NCBI GenBank assembly: GCA_026874595.1 | Contig: CM049309.1 | Location: 40,875,079-40,939,078 of the forward strand | DNA: 64,000 nucleotides | Direction of reading: 5' to 3' | From: Sipunculus nudus | Lineage: Eukaryota; Annelida; Sipuncula; Golfingiida; Sipunculidae | Part shown: positions 1 through 13,265 of the stretch, in pieces | How positions within the stretch are numbered: position 1 is the first letter of the stretch | How the letters are laid out: each line of letters starts with the position of its first letter | Notes under the pieces: model-generated | What the model was told of the DNA's origin: nothing | Seen by the model: only the letters and a program-made list of their open reading frames with translations | The model's database searches: none | Translations under genes and position numbers: made by a program

Positions 1-1239
1 AGCCTAGCTCTGCTTGCCAAGGCGCTGTGTAGAAGACTGAAGGGCTTGCTCGCCAGCTCAGAGAGCTGGAATCACCAGTAGGGCTGTTAGAGAAGCTTGC
101 TGCTTCTGCTCAGGCCTTAGCTAGCTGGAACTGTGGCTGAAGCTTGGTCAGGCTAACCTGGCCCTGCCGTGTAGCACCCTGTTATTACCTGTGTGGCCCC
201 GCAGGAGCTGACACATTTGGAGTGTTGTGTTTTTTAGCCGGTCAGTGCCAGTGTTTTTGCTGTACTAGTGGGAGGCAATAGATTGGCAGGGATTTCTGTT
301 GACTTGTGCCCCCACATGGCCTGAACCAGAGCCTGGTGTATGTCATGTGTTAGGATGGATCTAGCATTAGGATGCCGATTTGTGTGTCCAGGAGCGCTAA
401 CTGAAGCAAACTTGTATGGATAGTAGTGATTCCTTTGATATTTGTGAATGTGATTTGGAATTACCATACCTGGGAACATGCTGGTGTCATGAAAACATGC
501 ATGGAAATTACACAAGCTGTCAGCTGATATATCATAACAAGCAGGTAAGTGCAGATGCATCAATGAATATTTTGTGGTCCCGTTCCCTGCAGCTCTCCTG
601 TCGTAGACAGGTTTGAGCCTTATATACCATAACCAAAGCCTTGTCCTTCAAAAGCTGCCAAATGTGACAGATCCAAGTTGTTCTTGAATATTTTATGTTT
701 TTATACTTTATCATATGTAACTTTATGTACAACCTATGGGTAATCCAGGAGTTATCATTTTATTTTCTACTGGTGTAATATATAGAGCTGCTATGTATAT
801 ACCAAAATGGTAATAATTTAGCACATGATTGCACAAACGTCTGTTTCCTTGCTAGACCCCTTGAAGACTGATTTCCTGGAACTAATGTGACATTTTGTTG
901 ACGCACTTAGGAATGTGATTAGTGGACAGGTTGCATGTTGTCAGGAGGAAAGGTAAAACAGGTTCAAAGGGCCATGTAATATGGATTGTCTATTATTGAT
1001 GGCCAGGGACCACGACAAGGAAGGCTGACCCTGAGGTCAGATCCCGATCATGGCCTGGACCAGGAGGGGACACATGCTGGGACAGTGTCTGGCACAGGAT
1101 TGTAACAATCAGCAGCTGTCGATGTGTGCCCTCCCTAACAGCTGATTCTGTTACTGTGCATGTGAACAACTTGCATTCTTATGCATAGATACCTGTGTAT
1201 CAGAGCAAAGTATGTCTTATATGACATTATGTCATCATT
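1..1239. other. No gene recognised
   Basis: The first 220 bases are richer in GC than the rest, with an open plus frame of about 26 codons entering from the window edge (LAKALCRRLKGLLASS), which I cannot assign. The remainder shows only short chance frames. Confidence 0.4.
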
Positions 1240-2030
1240 AACATGACATGCAGCTCAAGCTGTTACTGTGCTGCTGTCACAGACATAACACAGCTCGAAC
1301 TGTCACTTTGCAACAGTCATAGACATATGACACAGCTCAGACTGTGACTGTGCTGCTGTCATAGACATATGACACAGCTCAAACTGTGGCTGTGCTGCTG
1401 TCATAGACATATGACACAGCTCAAACTGTGGCTGTGCTGCTGTCATAGACATATGACACAGCTCAAACTGTCACTGTTTTGCTCCCATAGACATATGACA
1501 TAGCTCAAACTGTGACTGTGCTGCTGTTATAGACATGGGAAACACATGACATGTTACTTAAGCTGTCACTGTCCAACTGTCATAGAATTAACTCAAATGC
1601 TCAAACTGTCACTGCATAACTGTCATAGACATATTATACAGAACACAAGTTGTAGTTGTAATAAACATGACATAGAATGCCAGTCGTCACTTTTGCTGTC
1701 ATACACATGTTAAAAAACTTTAGCTGTCACTGTGCTGCTGTCATATACATGACAGAAATGCTGCTGTCATACATATTACTCAGAACTCAAGCTGTCACTG
1801 TGTTGATGTCATTAACATGACATAGACCTCGAGCTGTCACTGTGTTGATGTCATTTACGTGACATAGACCTCGAGCTGTCACTGTGTTGATGTCATTTAT
1901 ATGACATAGACCTAAAGCTGTCACTGTCTTGCTGTCATTTACATGACAGAGACTAACTCAGAACTCCATGTTGTCATGGTGTTGCTGCCAGACTCCAAAC
2001 AATTACTGTGCTGCTGTCATATGTGATTGA
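1240..2030. repeat. 42-bp minisatellite
   Basis: About 18 units with a 42-bp period. The consensus contains CAGCTCAAACTGTCACTG, then a CTGCTGTCAT word, then ATAGACATATGACA. Units at 1340-1540 are nearly identical; those at 1800-1950 form a second subtype (GTTGATGTCATT, ACATGACATAGACC). Edges are degenerate, which suggests expansion from the middle of the array. Confidence 0.9.
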
Positions 2031-2566
2031 ACATGCTTTCATGGGTTTGCCCTAAAAATAATGTTCAATTGGATATTGAATTTATTCTTATTAAAAATGA
2101 CTTATTTCACAGGTAAAATCTAATTACCTTTGCTTGACATCTTTAACTTCCCTAGTATTTTCATTAATTAACATTTATAGATATACCATTACTAAGTGTA
2201 AGTTTGAGCAAAAGACCAGTCATCAGTTAAAGAGTGCTGTTGAGTTTGTTGATATAAGAAGCAGTAATAGTATCCAGCAGTGTCCTTGATGAGAGAGTGG
2301 AAGTAATATGACCGCATGTGAAAGAGCAGCTGATGTTGAGGTGTTAATAAGGAGACCTGGTGTAAGAGGGAAGTGGCTTAGCCCCCGGTCAGAATACTAG
2401 TAATGTAGCATTATGTATAATTACTAAGGTGCAGCAGCCTCCGGTCAGAATGCAGAGGCAGCCTCATGTCAATGCTGCATCACAAAGAAGGTGTCTTCAT
2501 GGTTTGGACTAATGTACAAATACTGAAGCCCCAGTATATCAGCATTCAAATAGGAGGATTAATTCA

Positions 2567-2765
2567 AGAGAGAGTAGATATTATGGCCTTCTGGAAGATG
2601 GTGAACAAAAGCATCCTAAAATTGTGAATGTTTGTTTATTGTGGCCATGAAACTAGAGAGCATATATTGTGGCCTTCTGTAAAAGGGTAAAAAATGGCAC
2701 CCTAAACTTATGAATATTCATGCTATGTAGCCATGATGCTAGAGAGCAGAATTTGCGGCCTTGTA
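2567..2765. repeat. 86-bp tandem duplication (about 2.3 copies)
   Basis: AGAGAG anchors at 2569, 2655 and 2741 give an 86-bp period. Each full copy has TTGTGGCCTTCTG-like and GGCACCCTAAA-like segments and a GTGGCCATGA-type segment. Copies differ by substitutions and small indels. Confidence 0.7.
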
Positions 2766-2884
2766 ATTTGTGCCTTTGTCTATGTGGCCTCATTGATATG
2801 GTGCAGACATTATGGTCTTGTGCCAGGTACCTAAGTTATTTGCCCTTTTCTAGTGCCTTTGTGTTGTGGTCCATGTTTGAGCCA

Positions 2885-3498
2885 AAGTAAGGGCTCAGGT
2901 ATTTTAACTTATGAAAGGGCTCAAGTGTTTTGTCATGTCTATATCAGGGTTCAAGTTGTGAGGCTTATATAAGGGCTCAAATAATGAAGCTTATGTCAGG
3001 GCACAAGTAGTGAGGCTTATATCAGGGCTCAAGTAGTAAGGCTTATATCAGGGCTCAAGTTGTGAGGCGTATGACAGGGCACAAGTAGTGAGGCTTATAT
3101 CAGGGCTCAAGTAGTGAGGCTTATGTCAGGACACAAGTAGTGAGGCTTATATCAGGGCTTAAGTAGTGAGGCTTATGACAGGGCTCAAGTAGTGAGGCTT
3201 ATGTCAGGGCACAAGTAGTAAGGCTTATATCAGGGCTCAAGTAGTAAGGCTTATGTCAGGGCACAAGTAGTGAGGCTTATATCAGGGCTCAAGTAGTGAG
3301 GCTTATGTCAGGACACAAGTAGTGAGGCTTATATCAGGGCTCAAGTAGTAAGGCTTATGTCAGGGCACAAGTAGTGAGGCTTATATCAGGGCTCAAGTAG
3401 TGAGGCTTATATCAGGGCACAAGTAGTGAGGCTTATGTCAGAACACAAGTAGTGAGGCTTATATCAGGGCTCAAGTAGTGAGGCTTATGTCAGGGCTC
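2885..3498. repeat. 26-bp minisatellite with a two-type, dimer-like pattern
   Basis: About 22 units of 26 bp. The core is GTGAGGCTTATATCAGGG plus CTCAAGTA. Two unit types recur: one reads TATATCAGGGCTCAAG, the other TATGTCAGGGCACAAG. They often alternate, giving a 52-bp higher-order period. The first units (before about 3000) are more diverged. Confidence 0.92.
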
Positions 3499-6400
3499 AA
3501 TTAATGCAACTTAATATGATAATCACATCACAGTTATCGTGGCATTTAAGAAATGGTAGCATACACAATAGTAATATGTAAGAGTACACATATATTTTTT
3601 GTTAATCTAACAGTGGTAAACTTTGACATTTATCCAGTTATGGCAGCAATGCTGTGTCTGAAAACCACTTTTTTATCACTTAAATTTTTATATCAACACA
3701 AATGTATAAATTGATGTTGTACACTGTAAAAAATCTACCTTTTTCGTCTACTTTTTCATGTGTTTGTGACTAGCATTTCTGTGGACCTTTGTATGCTGTT
3801 AGTTCTTCTTAAATTATATATACAAAATGAACTTGGTACATGCATTCAGCTGTATTAGTTGACAATTTTAGCCTGTAAACATGACACATTTTCCTGTTTT
3901 GATATTCGTAGAAGACGCTACAGGTTGATATTAAGTGTGCATTCCAGCCTGCCTTGCGCTACCTCAATTCAGTGCCAACAGTTGGCGTCTGCATTCACTA
4001 CAATTGTGTACAATTGGATAGCAGTATAAATACAGCATGTTGTGGAAAGGTTGGTCTGATTTTAATATTCATGTCCTACGCCACCGGATGTCTTCTAGCG
4101 GAGTTCCCAACCTTTCTGTTTACCTGGGCAATCCAGGCACGTGGGCAGCACTATATTATTCTCAGCAGAATGCAGGCCTGCAAAAGATCTGCCCTCAGAA
4201 AATGTTGCTAAAACATTTAAGGAGTCACATACATATGGGTTACTAAAACCCCTGCTCATATCCGGCACTATTATGGCCCACTGCTCTCTCCCAGTGATGA
4301 TTTGCGCGAATAACCAATCTTAAGTGTTTTCCATTCATTGCAGTCAAAGACTAGATGGCGACTTGGCAAATTGGCAATATGACAGCAAGTAAAAATCATA
4401 TATTTTCATTTCAGCTATTGAAATTTTGCAGTTTTAAACTTTTTTAGTAAAGCAAAATAATTATTTATTTAAGAAAATATTGTTTCCAAATTAATTCAGT
4501 TTTCAAATTGATTAAGAAAGTACGGTAGTTTGTCTGTGGTCTTCTTTTTGTTATCATACATATTCAGCACCATTCACCATTTGGTCTTCTTGCGAGAACA
4601 ATGTACAAGAGTAATTCTTGACATTAGAACATTAGATAAAAAATAAGTTATATTTTATGTTTCACTTGTCAGTAGGCATATTTGACTGGTACTTCTTCAA
4701 GGAGTAAATTTTTCAGCTAGGGCTGCCCACCTGTACATTAATAAAAGTAGTATTCAGAAATGGACAAGTCAAATGGAGTCAGAGTAGTAAGTCCAGTAAA
4801 AATGGCTGCCTGTGATACAAAGTACCAATCATTGGACTAATTTCATTTACTGCTTACTGCACATGGAATTTTTTTAGGAGTTTGTGTTAAACCCCTGAGG
4901 AGTAAGTGCAACACAAGCTATCAAGAAAATGTGTAGCACAGGGATAATGTGCTACACAAAATCAAACAGTCAAATACGCATATTGTATTGAAAGTTTGAC
5001 TTTTAGATATATTTAATCTTGTGCTGGCTTATCATATTGGACTAAAAATATATGCTCACCGTTATCTCTATAATTATTTTATTCACTGTAACAAAGTATC
5101 AGCTGGAAGCAAACCTTGACTGTTGTGCATGACACTGTCTGTCCGTCTTGAATCCCTGCATCAGACAGCGGTATTCATAAACATCGTAGATAGCTGTATC
5201 CTTCCTCGTCTCGATGCATCATCATTTTGTCAGGGGTGCAGTTATGACAGTAAGAACAGAGCTGTATTTTAGTATAGAGCTGACTCCGCTGCAATTAGCC
5301 AGGTTGTGGAGTGTTCTGGTTGGTGACTAGTAACTATAGAGACCTTAATGTGGATTTCTGCAACTGTGTTTACGTTGCACTCAAAGTGACAAGATAATTC
5401 AGAGAGACCATCACACAACACCTGTGACAATTAAGTCGCATTATCCACAGCACAATTGTTATTGTAATCATCACCATCATATGAAGTAGGGCTACTTCAG
5501 CTCCAACATGAAGTGTGCATAAAAGCTTCACCAAGCCTCTCGCAAAAGACACCAATACAAGTCCACAAATCATAACACTCGTGTAACTGAGGGGAATGCT
5601 GGAGAGTCTTGTTTACTCGGCCACACAAGGAGGGACCAGGAGACACCATCTCATTGGTCGTGGCTGTCACAGCGAGCTCCGGGCCCTGATGAGGGTACCT
5701 GTAATGCATGATCATGCTTTTATGCCAAAGTGTGCTGGACAACTGTGTTGAACTGGTGCCACGACAAATTACTGTCTCTTTTAATTTGTCCCAGCCTCGT
5801 TGGTTATTGTCATGCTTTGTGTTGTATTCTGGGATACCTGCATAGGGCTTTGGTAAAGTGTCTCTCTATTACCTCTTTCCTGACTATAATACACTGTGGA
5901 GATAATCCCCCCTGTAATAGCCACATAATCATGGATAAATTAATGTTTACCTGTAGTCCAGGAAGTATTTTAAGTGCTATCCTTTAATGAGATTGGAGCA
6001 TTTATACTCCTGGAGTAAAATCACAGTATTTTCCTCGTAACAGCAGCGTTTCAAGTTGCTCCCTTTAATATGTTTCCATTATCACTACAGTGGGGGAAAT
6101 AATTGCACAGTATTTGCTCTTACAACCATGGGACTGTGCATCTAGAATGCTTAAAGGCCACATTACATAAACTTTAACCTTCAGGAGGTGGCAACAGAGG
6201 TAGTGCTTATCAGCTGCAAATGTCAGATGGTAAATCTTGAATTTACAGAGACAGGAAATTGAATTTAACTGAGTTGATCAACTAATCAAATCTAAGAAGG
6301 ACATAAAAATGAAACTGGTTTTGTCAATCAAGTATTGAAAACTGAGATAACTGTGAAAGTGAAGTTGTTTCAGTAATCAAATACTCAAAACTGAAGGGGG

Positions 6401-9400
6401 GGGGGGAAGTGGGTCCTCTTCCAGTTGCCTTTACCTCTTGTGACCATCTGTGCCTTAAAGAGTGTTGAGTATTGGTTAGTTTAACTAATTGTACAATTCT
6501 TGAAAAATATATGAAGTTTAATATTAATAAATTTATATCTATATGATTTGCCCTTTCAGGGGTACATTGCAAAAGAATCTGAATTTTTTGCACCATACAA
6601 TAGGCCATATAATAATTTGCTTACAAAACTAACTTTAAGGCTTTTAGCATACAGCAAAAAAAATACTAGACAAACAGAACATTTGGTATTTATGTCAAAG
6701 GAGCATGACTGTTGTTCTTATATTAGAAAACATCTCTAGCAGGGGTCATTTCCTTTGATGCCTCAGTATAACACTAATCACAAAAGGAGTGATATTTATG
6801 GAAAGATCCAGGAATTGAAAAGCATGCTGGGAAGGCAAAATTAAAACTGATTACAATGTTGTGTGGCACTGGTTTTTGCCTTTGATCTCTGTTGGACTTG
6901 TGCTATGAATTAACCATCTCATCGGTGCTCCTGAGATGCTGTACTTTTAAATCCAGCTTTCATCCCTGCTGGTTTAGCTGTGCCGATGATCAATATATAA
7001 AAATGACTGAAGAGATTTATTGCTTTACTTAAACCACAGTAAAATACATCCACCTGTGCTTAGACACAGGTGGTATTAATACACCCGCTACATCAATACC
7101 TTCATTATCGATTCATAAATTGTTATTTTTTCTGTATAAATTACATATTTATTAGCTGGCATACCTGTGAAATCTTTTTCTTTCTGTGAATGCTGATATT
7201 GAAAACGATTGTTATGGAAAGAGATAATTACAGGAAATTGAATGTAATACCTTTTACTCTCTTGTCTTGTCGGCTGTAATTTTTGACAGGTACATAAAAC
7301 TTTATTTTATCCTCATCAGTAATTATATACAGCAAATGTACATTTTCTTACCAGAATTTGCAAATGGTTTTTACTTATTACAAGGGATTTGCCTTATATG
7401 TTTAGAAATACAATTAATCCTATACGTTTTGCAGTATTATCTTGTCTTATATTTACTAAGAGATTGATCAGTACCTTCCACTTTTTCTGGATTAAAACCA
7501 TCTCAGATTCTCCTGCCAGTTCATATATTTTCCTACAGAAAATGTGTCCCCTATAATTTCCTATATTTTCCAGCAATATCACTTATATTTTCATATATTT
7601 TTTTTCATTGCACAATGAAATTCCAGATATAAAAGTTGTAACCAAATATTTATTGTGATATAGATCTCATATTTTTGAAAGCATTCAGCCCTGTTGCAGA
7701 ACTATACTTGAAAGTATTGCAGGCATGTAAGTGCAACAATCTAAACCAATTAATTAAACAGACCTTTTGAAAAACTTCTTGGAGAATAGATGGTCATAAT
7801 AATTTAACAGATCACCTGCAATGGGTCATTGAAATCTCTTATATTTTTTCTATATAATTTGCTGAAATCCTATCAACTCAAGTTCTTCTATAAATTCCTG
7901 TATATCTTCAGGAGCCTATTGCAAGGCCTGTCATTCAGTCTTTCTGTGTTTAAATTCCACACCCTGTTAATAAATGATACATTAGCCTCGTAAGGTTGTC
8001 AAATAACAATTTCTTCATCAAATCTGGTCTTTTTGTATTTTTGTTCATTCTTATATATAAAATAAATGTCGGTGTTTCATCATGGGGCTCCATGTTCTTG
8101 AAATTAGTCCCCTGCTGTAAGGGAGGAGGCCTACTAGAATCCTCTGTGTTTGTCATGATGTCTCTTTCTCTGCCCCCCCCCCCCCCCCCCGCCCCATTCT
8201 TTAACCAAATATCTCTAAGACCCTTACTGCTTTCTTCCACAAATTTTACAGACTTGTTCAGCTCATGACTGTAGTCAGTGCCACCTCTGACTTTCTGCGC
8301 TCCAAATGGGTCTTTTTCACTCTCCTTCAGATAAGTCAGTATAAGGGAACACTTTAGCCATCAAATCATAATTTAGGATTGGTTGGAGCTAGGGGAATCA
8401 AATGAATAATGTATTGAAGAGGATTATTTTCAAACTGATGTTTATACAAGTTTTATTATTTAAAAAAAGGGGTTCTTACCAGGGTTTAGGAAATTTTGGC
8501 TATCACTGATGCTACATTTTTCTTGTTTTATAAATATGGCAGGGGGGACTGTTTGTGCCTCTAGGCCCTTGTTTGTGTTATGTTTTTGTCTTATTTGTTA
8601 TTTCCAACATTCACCTGTGTTCATCATTTATTTCACTTTGGCCTCAGAAATCTTGACTCTGATAGTTCAACAATATACATATAAAAGGAAAAAGGTCTTA
8701 ATATGTGATGTCAATATATAGACAGATGATTAATGGTCTACTAAAGCAAAGGCCAAATTCCAACATAAAAGCCAAGGTTAATGATCAAATAATCTTGTCA
8801 AGTGGACACTCAACTGGAGTCTGGGATAGAAAAAGAGCAATGGATGGTGCTCGTTGGAACATATTTATCTTAATTAGATTTACTAAATGGCACAAATGTA
8901 CCTATAAAGTGTCCAATAAAGCCCATAACTCACAGTTTATGACCTAAAACATGGTGATTCAGCATCGTGCTTTGGGGGCAGGTTGATTTTTTTTCATATG
9001 AATGTTGAAGAGTTAATTATTAAAACAGACACATGGTATTGGGATGAGGGAATCGTTAATTTTACCCACCAATCATCACTGGACAGTTTGCCAGAAGATT
9101 TGGTCATAAATCGTAGCATGTGTTCGCCAGAAATAGAACTTGCCCCCTGGATCCGTCTACATAGAAGAAGCTTGATGGCAAGTGGCAGGAAACCAAAACA
9201 TCACTCTTCACAATTATTAACAGCTCACAATCATTCAGTCAGGGTTTTTACTTCCAATATGGATGCTTCTCACACTGAAAATTTCCTCTCTGGAGGGCAT
9301 TATTTTGATTTTGTGGGTAAACAAAAAGGTACTGTTGACTGATTAACTTTTGCCATAGGGGCTATCACTCACAGAGCTGTCCCCATTATCTGGCTCCTTC

Positions 9401-10304
9401 AGGAACCCCATGTAAAATGAGGTTTATTCCAAATCTAAGATACGATCATTGAATTATTTAAAGTCAGAAATGAATATGATTGTCATTAGATTTATATAAA
9501 TTATTAATTGCACATTAAGTTGTATCCACAGATGCAGGTATTGATTTTATATCTGTCACTGTAAAACATTAGACCATATCAAAGTGCAAATTTATTTGAT
9601 AACTCTTTAACATGCATAAGTTCTTCATAATAAAGGTTATGGTAACATTTCAGCACTATGTGTATCGCTTGCTGTCTGTTGGTAACAATTTCCTCAGCAG
9701 GTATGTTTCAACTCCAAAGTGAGTAACATAAAGTACACTTCTTGAGTGCTGCATCTTTAACATCTTTTTGACCTTGACCTTTGTTCAAGGTAATCACTGT
9801 GACCTTGACCTAATTAAAAGGAGCTGAATATAACCAGGGGGAAAATGACCGATCATTTTGATTTAGTGTACACACTCCTTATTTCTTATGATTAAAAAAG
9901 AATAACACCAGAAACCTTTACATACTTCAGAGTAATCATTTGTGACATCGCTTCACCTGTGTGATATCACATCATTTAATCTTCATATAACTTGATATAT
10001 TCTTTACTTCTAAAACAAAAATGCACAAGGTTATCACTTTGAACCAGCTCTTATTTTGGTACAGTCTGATGCAGTACAGTTCCACAGTTGTCAAACAGGC
10101 TTAATTGGAATTTTTTTTCAAATGGGTAATTGGAATTTTTCTTACATGACTCCTAGATAAACACAATTATTTGACATGAATTGAGGGCCAGCAAGATTCA
10201 CTGAGTCTGGGGGAAAAAAAGACATAAAATACATGTTGAACTGTAATAGTGTTATTCCATTTGTGAAAGATTTTGTCGGGTTGCATCTCTGAATTACAGT
10301 GCAT
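3499..10304. other. Intron-like sequence, no gene recognised
   Basis: AT-rich with scattered short frames (longest 119 codons at 8983-9342, without splice signals or a recognisable domain). Two perfect small hairpins are present: GTGTAGCACA at 4931-4957 and CCACCTGTG at 7050-7073. GACCTTGACC words at about 9770-9810 look like an edge of a dispersed element. Confidence 0.5.
8173..8190. repeat. Poly-C run
   Basis: Eighteen consecutive C residues after a CT-rich tract. Similar shorter runs are G9 at about 6398 and C9 at about 13660. Confidence 0.95.
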
Positions 10305-11330
10305 GAATTTTTAGCGAACCTGTGAGCTTATGTGATGGCGCAGCGTCGTCCGTCCATCGTCCGCTGCCAGGGCTGGCTTTCCGCCGTCCATGGCTGTAAC
10401 TCAGAAACCATTGGAGCTAGCAGCTCCAAATAACATGTAAGAATTAGTCACATGTGAATTGGTGCCCAGGAGCTTATTTTTGGGTATCTGCATTAATTTA
10501 GATGTTATAGAGAAAAAGCTTAAAACCTTAAAAAATCTTCTTCTCTGAAACTGACCACCCAAATTGTCCAGTATTTCACAGAAATGATCCCTGGAACAAT
10601 CCCTCTCAAGATTGTTCGAATGGTTCCAGTTCGGAGATTTTTGGCCGTGTTACAGGAGGTTGAACTCAGTCATCTGTCCAAAAACGCACACTTTAATTAA
10701 AATAAAAGAAACGGCTAGAGCTGTAATCACCAAATTTTATACCAGTGTTTGTCACATATGTCATATCTGATTTTGAGGTATTGGTGGTGCCACCTACATT
10801 GATGTTTTTTACAAGCAAAAATGTAATTTTAAACTCTTCTAGCTTATACACTGATTTATGATGAAACTGTTAAGCTGATTGGTTTAAACTTCACAAGAAT
10901 TATTTTATGGTAGGGTTCTGCCAGTTTTATTAGAATAGATTGGGTAAATACAGTTTTAAAAAAAACATTGTAACCAATTGAAAAAGGCTTTCTGTATTTG
11001 AAAACAGATTCTACAACATGCTGACTTTCAGCAGCCAAGTCAAGAGGTCACTCAGTACAAACAGGTGGGGTCCAGACATCACCATGGCAACTGACCCCGC
11101 TCTGGGGGAATGTCTAGACAATGTGTCTAGACGTCTAGACACAATGTTAAGATGCAGAATTCGCAGATTATTGGAACTATATCTTTCAACTTTTTGAAAA
11201 ATCTTGGTTTGCATTTTAAGCGAATTGAGTTTATCATCAGGTCACATGTGAACTGCTGCGCCCTCATTTTTGGTTGACCTCTGACCTTTCTTCGCTGCCC
11301 AGCATCCATTTGTGCGTCTGTTTCCACACA
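10305..11330. mobile_element. Dispersed element with CGTCCGTCCATCG head (family not named)
   Basis: Begins near TGTGAGCTTATGTGATGG, followed by CGTCGTCCGTCCATCG at about 10345. It then holds generic AT-rich text with a GGTGGTGCCACCTAC word at about 10784, a word shared with the adjacent satellite and with copies near 23.7 and 26.6 kb. No coding capacity. Similar CGTCCGTCC-headed elements occur at 23.4 and 23.9 kb in this window. Limits are approximate. Confidence 0.55.
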
Positions 11331-11334
11331 TAAA

Positions 11335-12295
11335 CCAGCATATCTTGGGAACCGTTTGACCGATCAGGCTAAAAAATTTGCACAAATGTAGCCCTTGATA
11401 GCTTTATAACATACACTAAAATGGTGGTGCCACCTGCAACCATTTTGCAGGTTTATACATCCCGGACAGCTTTCTCAATTTTATGACAGGTAGCGCCACC
11501 TACATTCACGTTTACTCTGCAGACATCCAAGCTCATATCTTGGGAGATGTTTGACCGATTGGGCCAAAATTTTGCTTGTGTATAGATCTCACATAGCTTT
11601 TCATCATAGGCATAACTGGTGGCGCCACCTGCAACCACTCATGCACAGCGTCCATCTGTTCATCTGCCTTGGGATCAAATCACTCATATCTCAGCAGTGG
11701 TTTGACTTATCCACCTGCAATTTTGCAGGTTTATACATCTTGGACAGCTTTCTCGATTTTATGACAGGTGGCGCCACCTACATTCAGGTTAACTCTGCAG
11801 ACATCCAAGCTCATATCTCGAGAACTGTTTGACCGATTTAGCCAAAATTTTACATGTGTATAGATCTCAATTAGCTCTTCATCATAGGCAAAACTGGTGG
11901 TGCCACCTGTAACCATTCATGTACAGCGTCCATCTGTTCATCTGCTTTGGGATAAAATCACTCATATCTCAGAAGTGGTTTGACATATCCACCTGAAATT
12001 TTGCAGGTTTATACATCCTGGGCAGCTTTCTTGATTTTATGACAGGTGGCGCCACCTACAGTCACGTTTACTCTGCAGACATCCAAGCTCATATCTTGGG
12101 AACTGTTTGACCGATTGGGTCAAAATTTTGCTTGTGTATAGATCTCACATAGCTCTTCATCATAAGCAAAACTGGTGGCGCCACCTGCAACCACTTATGA
12201 ACACCGTCAGGTTTATACATCCTGGACAATTTTTCGATTTTATGACAGGTGGCACCACCTACATTCAGGTTTACGCTGCAGATATCCATGCTAAA
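11335..12295. repeat. Satellite-like tandem array, 278-bp unit, with palindromic GGTGGCGCCACC core
   Basis: Anchors reading TCATATCT followed by a GTTTGACCGAT word lie at 11533, 11811 and 12089, exactly 278 bp apart. A shorter first copy (anchor about 11339, 194 bp to the next) lacks about 84 bp, and the last copy is also cut. Each full unit carries two near-palindromes around GGTGGCGCCACC. Similar 60-70-residue open frames recur on the minus strand at 11453, 11731 and 12089; they are a by-product of the repeat. The repeated text GTTTGACCGAT and CATATCTTGGGAA resembles dispersed elements elsewhere. Confidence 0.88.
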
Positions 12296-12680
12296 ATGCA
12301 ACACACCTCACTCTATTCCCCTTGCCACTCAATCCATGCCTCACTTCACCCGTCCCACTCTGATTTCTGCGGATACACATAGTCGCTTGTTGACTACCAA
12401 TATTCTAGTTTTAAAATGTCATGGTCTGAAACTTGCAGGTCCGAAATGTCCATTTTGCTGAAATCATAATGACTAAAGTAGATATGCAGGACTTGAAAGG
12501 ATCAATATTAAATTTTAAAAATAAACCTCCATTCATACTCCCAACCTGTGCACAGGTTCGCATTAGACCTGTAGGCCTTGTTATATTAATCATAACTTCC
12601 CCTGTCATAATCTGTATTTTAGTATATACTTTAATGTAAGATATATTGGGAAGTGGAGGTGCTATAACAGTCATAATTTT

Positions 12681-13265
12681 GTCTCCCCTCTCATGGGGGA
12701 GACAATGTGTTTGGTCTGTTGTCATTGTCTGGCGTTGGAGTCTGTGTCATTTTTGTGAACGTGATAACTTTTGAATGACTCAAGATTATTTCATGAAATT
12801 TGTAATCAAAATTATTTCTACCAATATCTCAGATGTATTTGAAAATTGATGACCTTGACCCTATCATCTGGGTTACATAATCAGAAATAAAAATTTTTTG
12901 TGAACCCCTAAACTTCTGAATGTTTCATATTTTTACCTCAAATTTGAATCACTAATTGTTTCAACCAAGATTTTGATGAGTTTGAAAACTGGTTACCTTG
13001 ACTTCGACTCAAGGTCAAATCAGTCGGAATAGAACTTATTTGTGAATGCTATAACTTTTGAACCACTCAGTATATTTTCATGAAATTTGACATGTGATAT
13101 GTTTCTGTGAAAATCTAGGAAGTGTTGAAAACCTAGTAACCTTGACCTTTTTCAAGGTCGAATCTGCCAGAATAAAATTATTTGTCAATGATGTGACTTT
13201 TGAAGTTATTAGTATTTTTTTTCTGTCTCAAATTTGGGGATGGGATGCCCATAAAGAGGGGAGAC
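12681..13265. mobile_element. Inverted-repeat element with GTCTCCCCTCT termini (MITE-like)
   Basis: The left end is GTCTCCCCTCTCATGGG and the right end, read on the minus strand, is GTCTCCCCTCTTTATGGG. The 585-bp interior has no convincing coding frame and contains four copies of a GACCTTGACC or CAAGGTC word in a degenerate repeat of about 130 bp. No clear target-site duplication was seen, so the superfamily is open. Confidence 0.65.

Noticed and set aside
1-82. Open frame entering from the left edge as the end of an upstream exon
   Set aside because: No donor site at a suitable place and the frame simply runs into a stop; not recognisable as part of a PDZ scaffold.
1240-3498. CRISPR-like regularly spaced repeats
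   Set aside because: Units are directly adjacent without unique spacers, in a eukaryotic context; these are minisatellites.
8983-9342. 119-codon plus-strand frame
   Set aside because: No homology recognised; a single long frame of this length is not surprising, and no splice sites flank it.
11453-12304. Three similar minus-strand frames of about 60-70 codons
   Set aside because: They recur because the DNA repeats every 278 bp; no domain and no expression signals.
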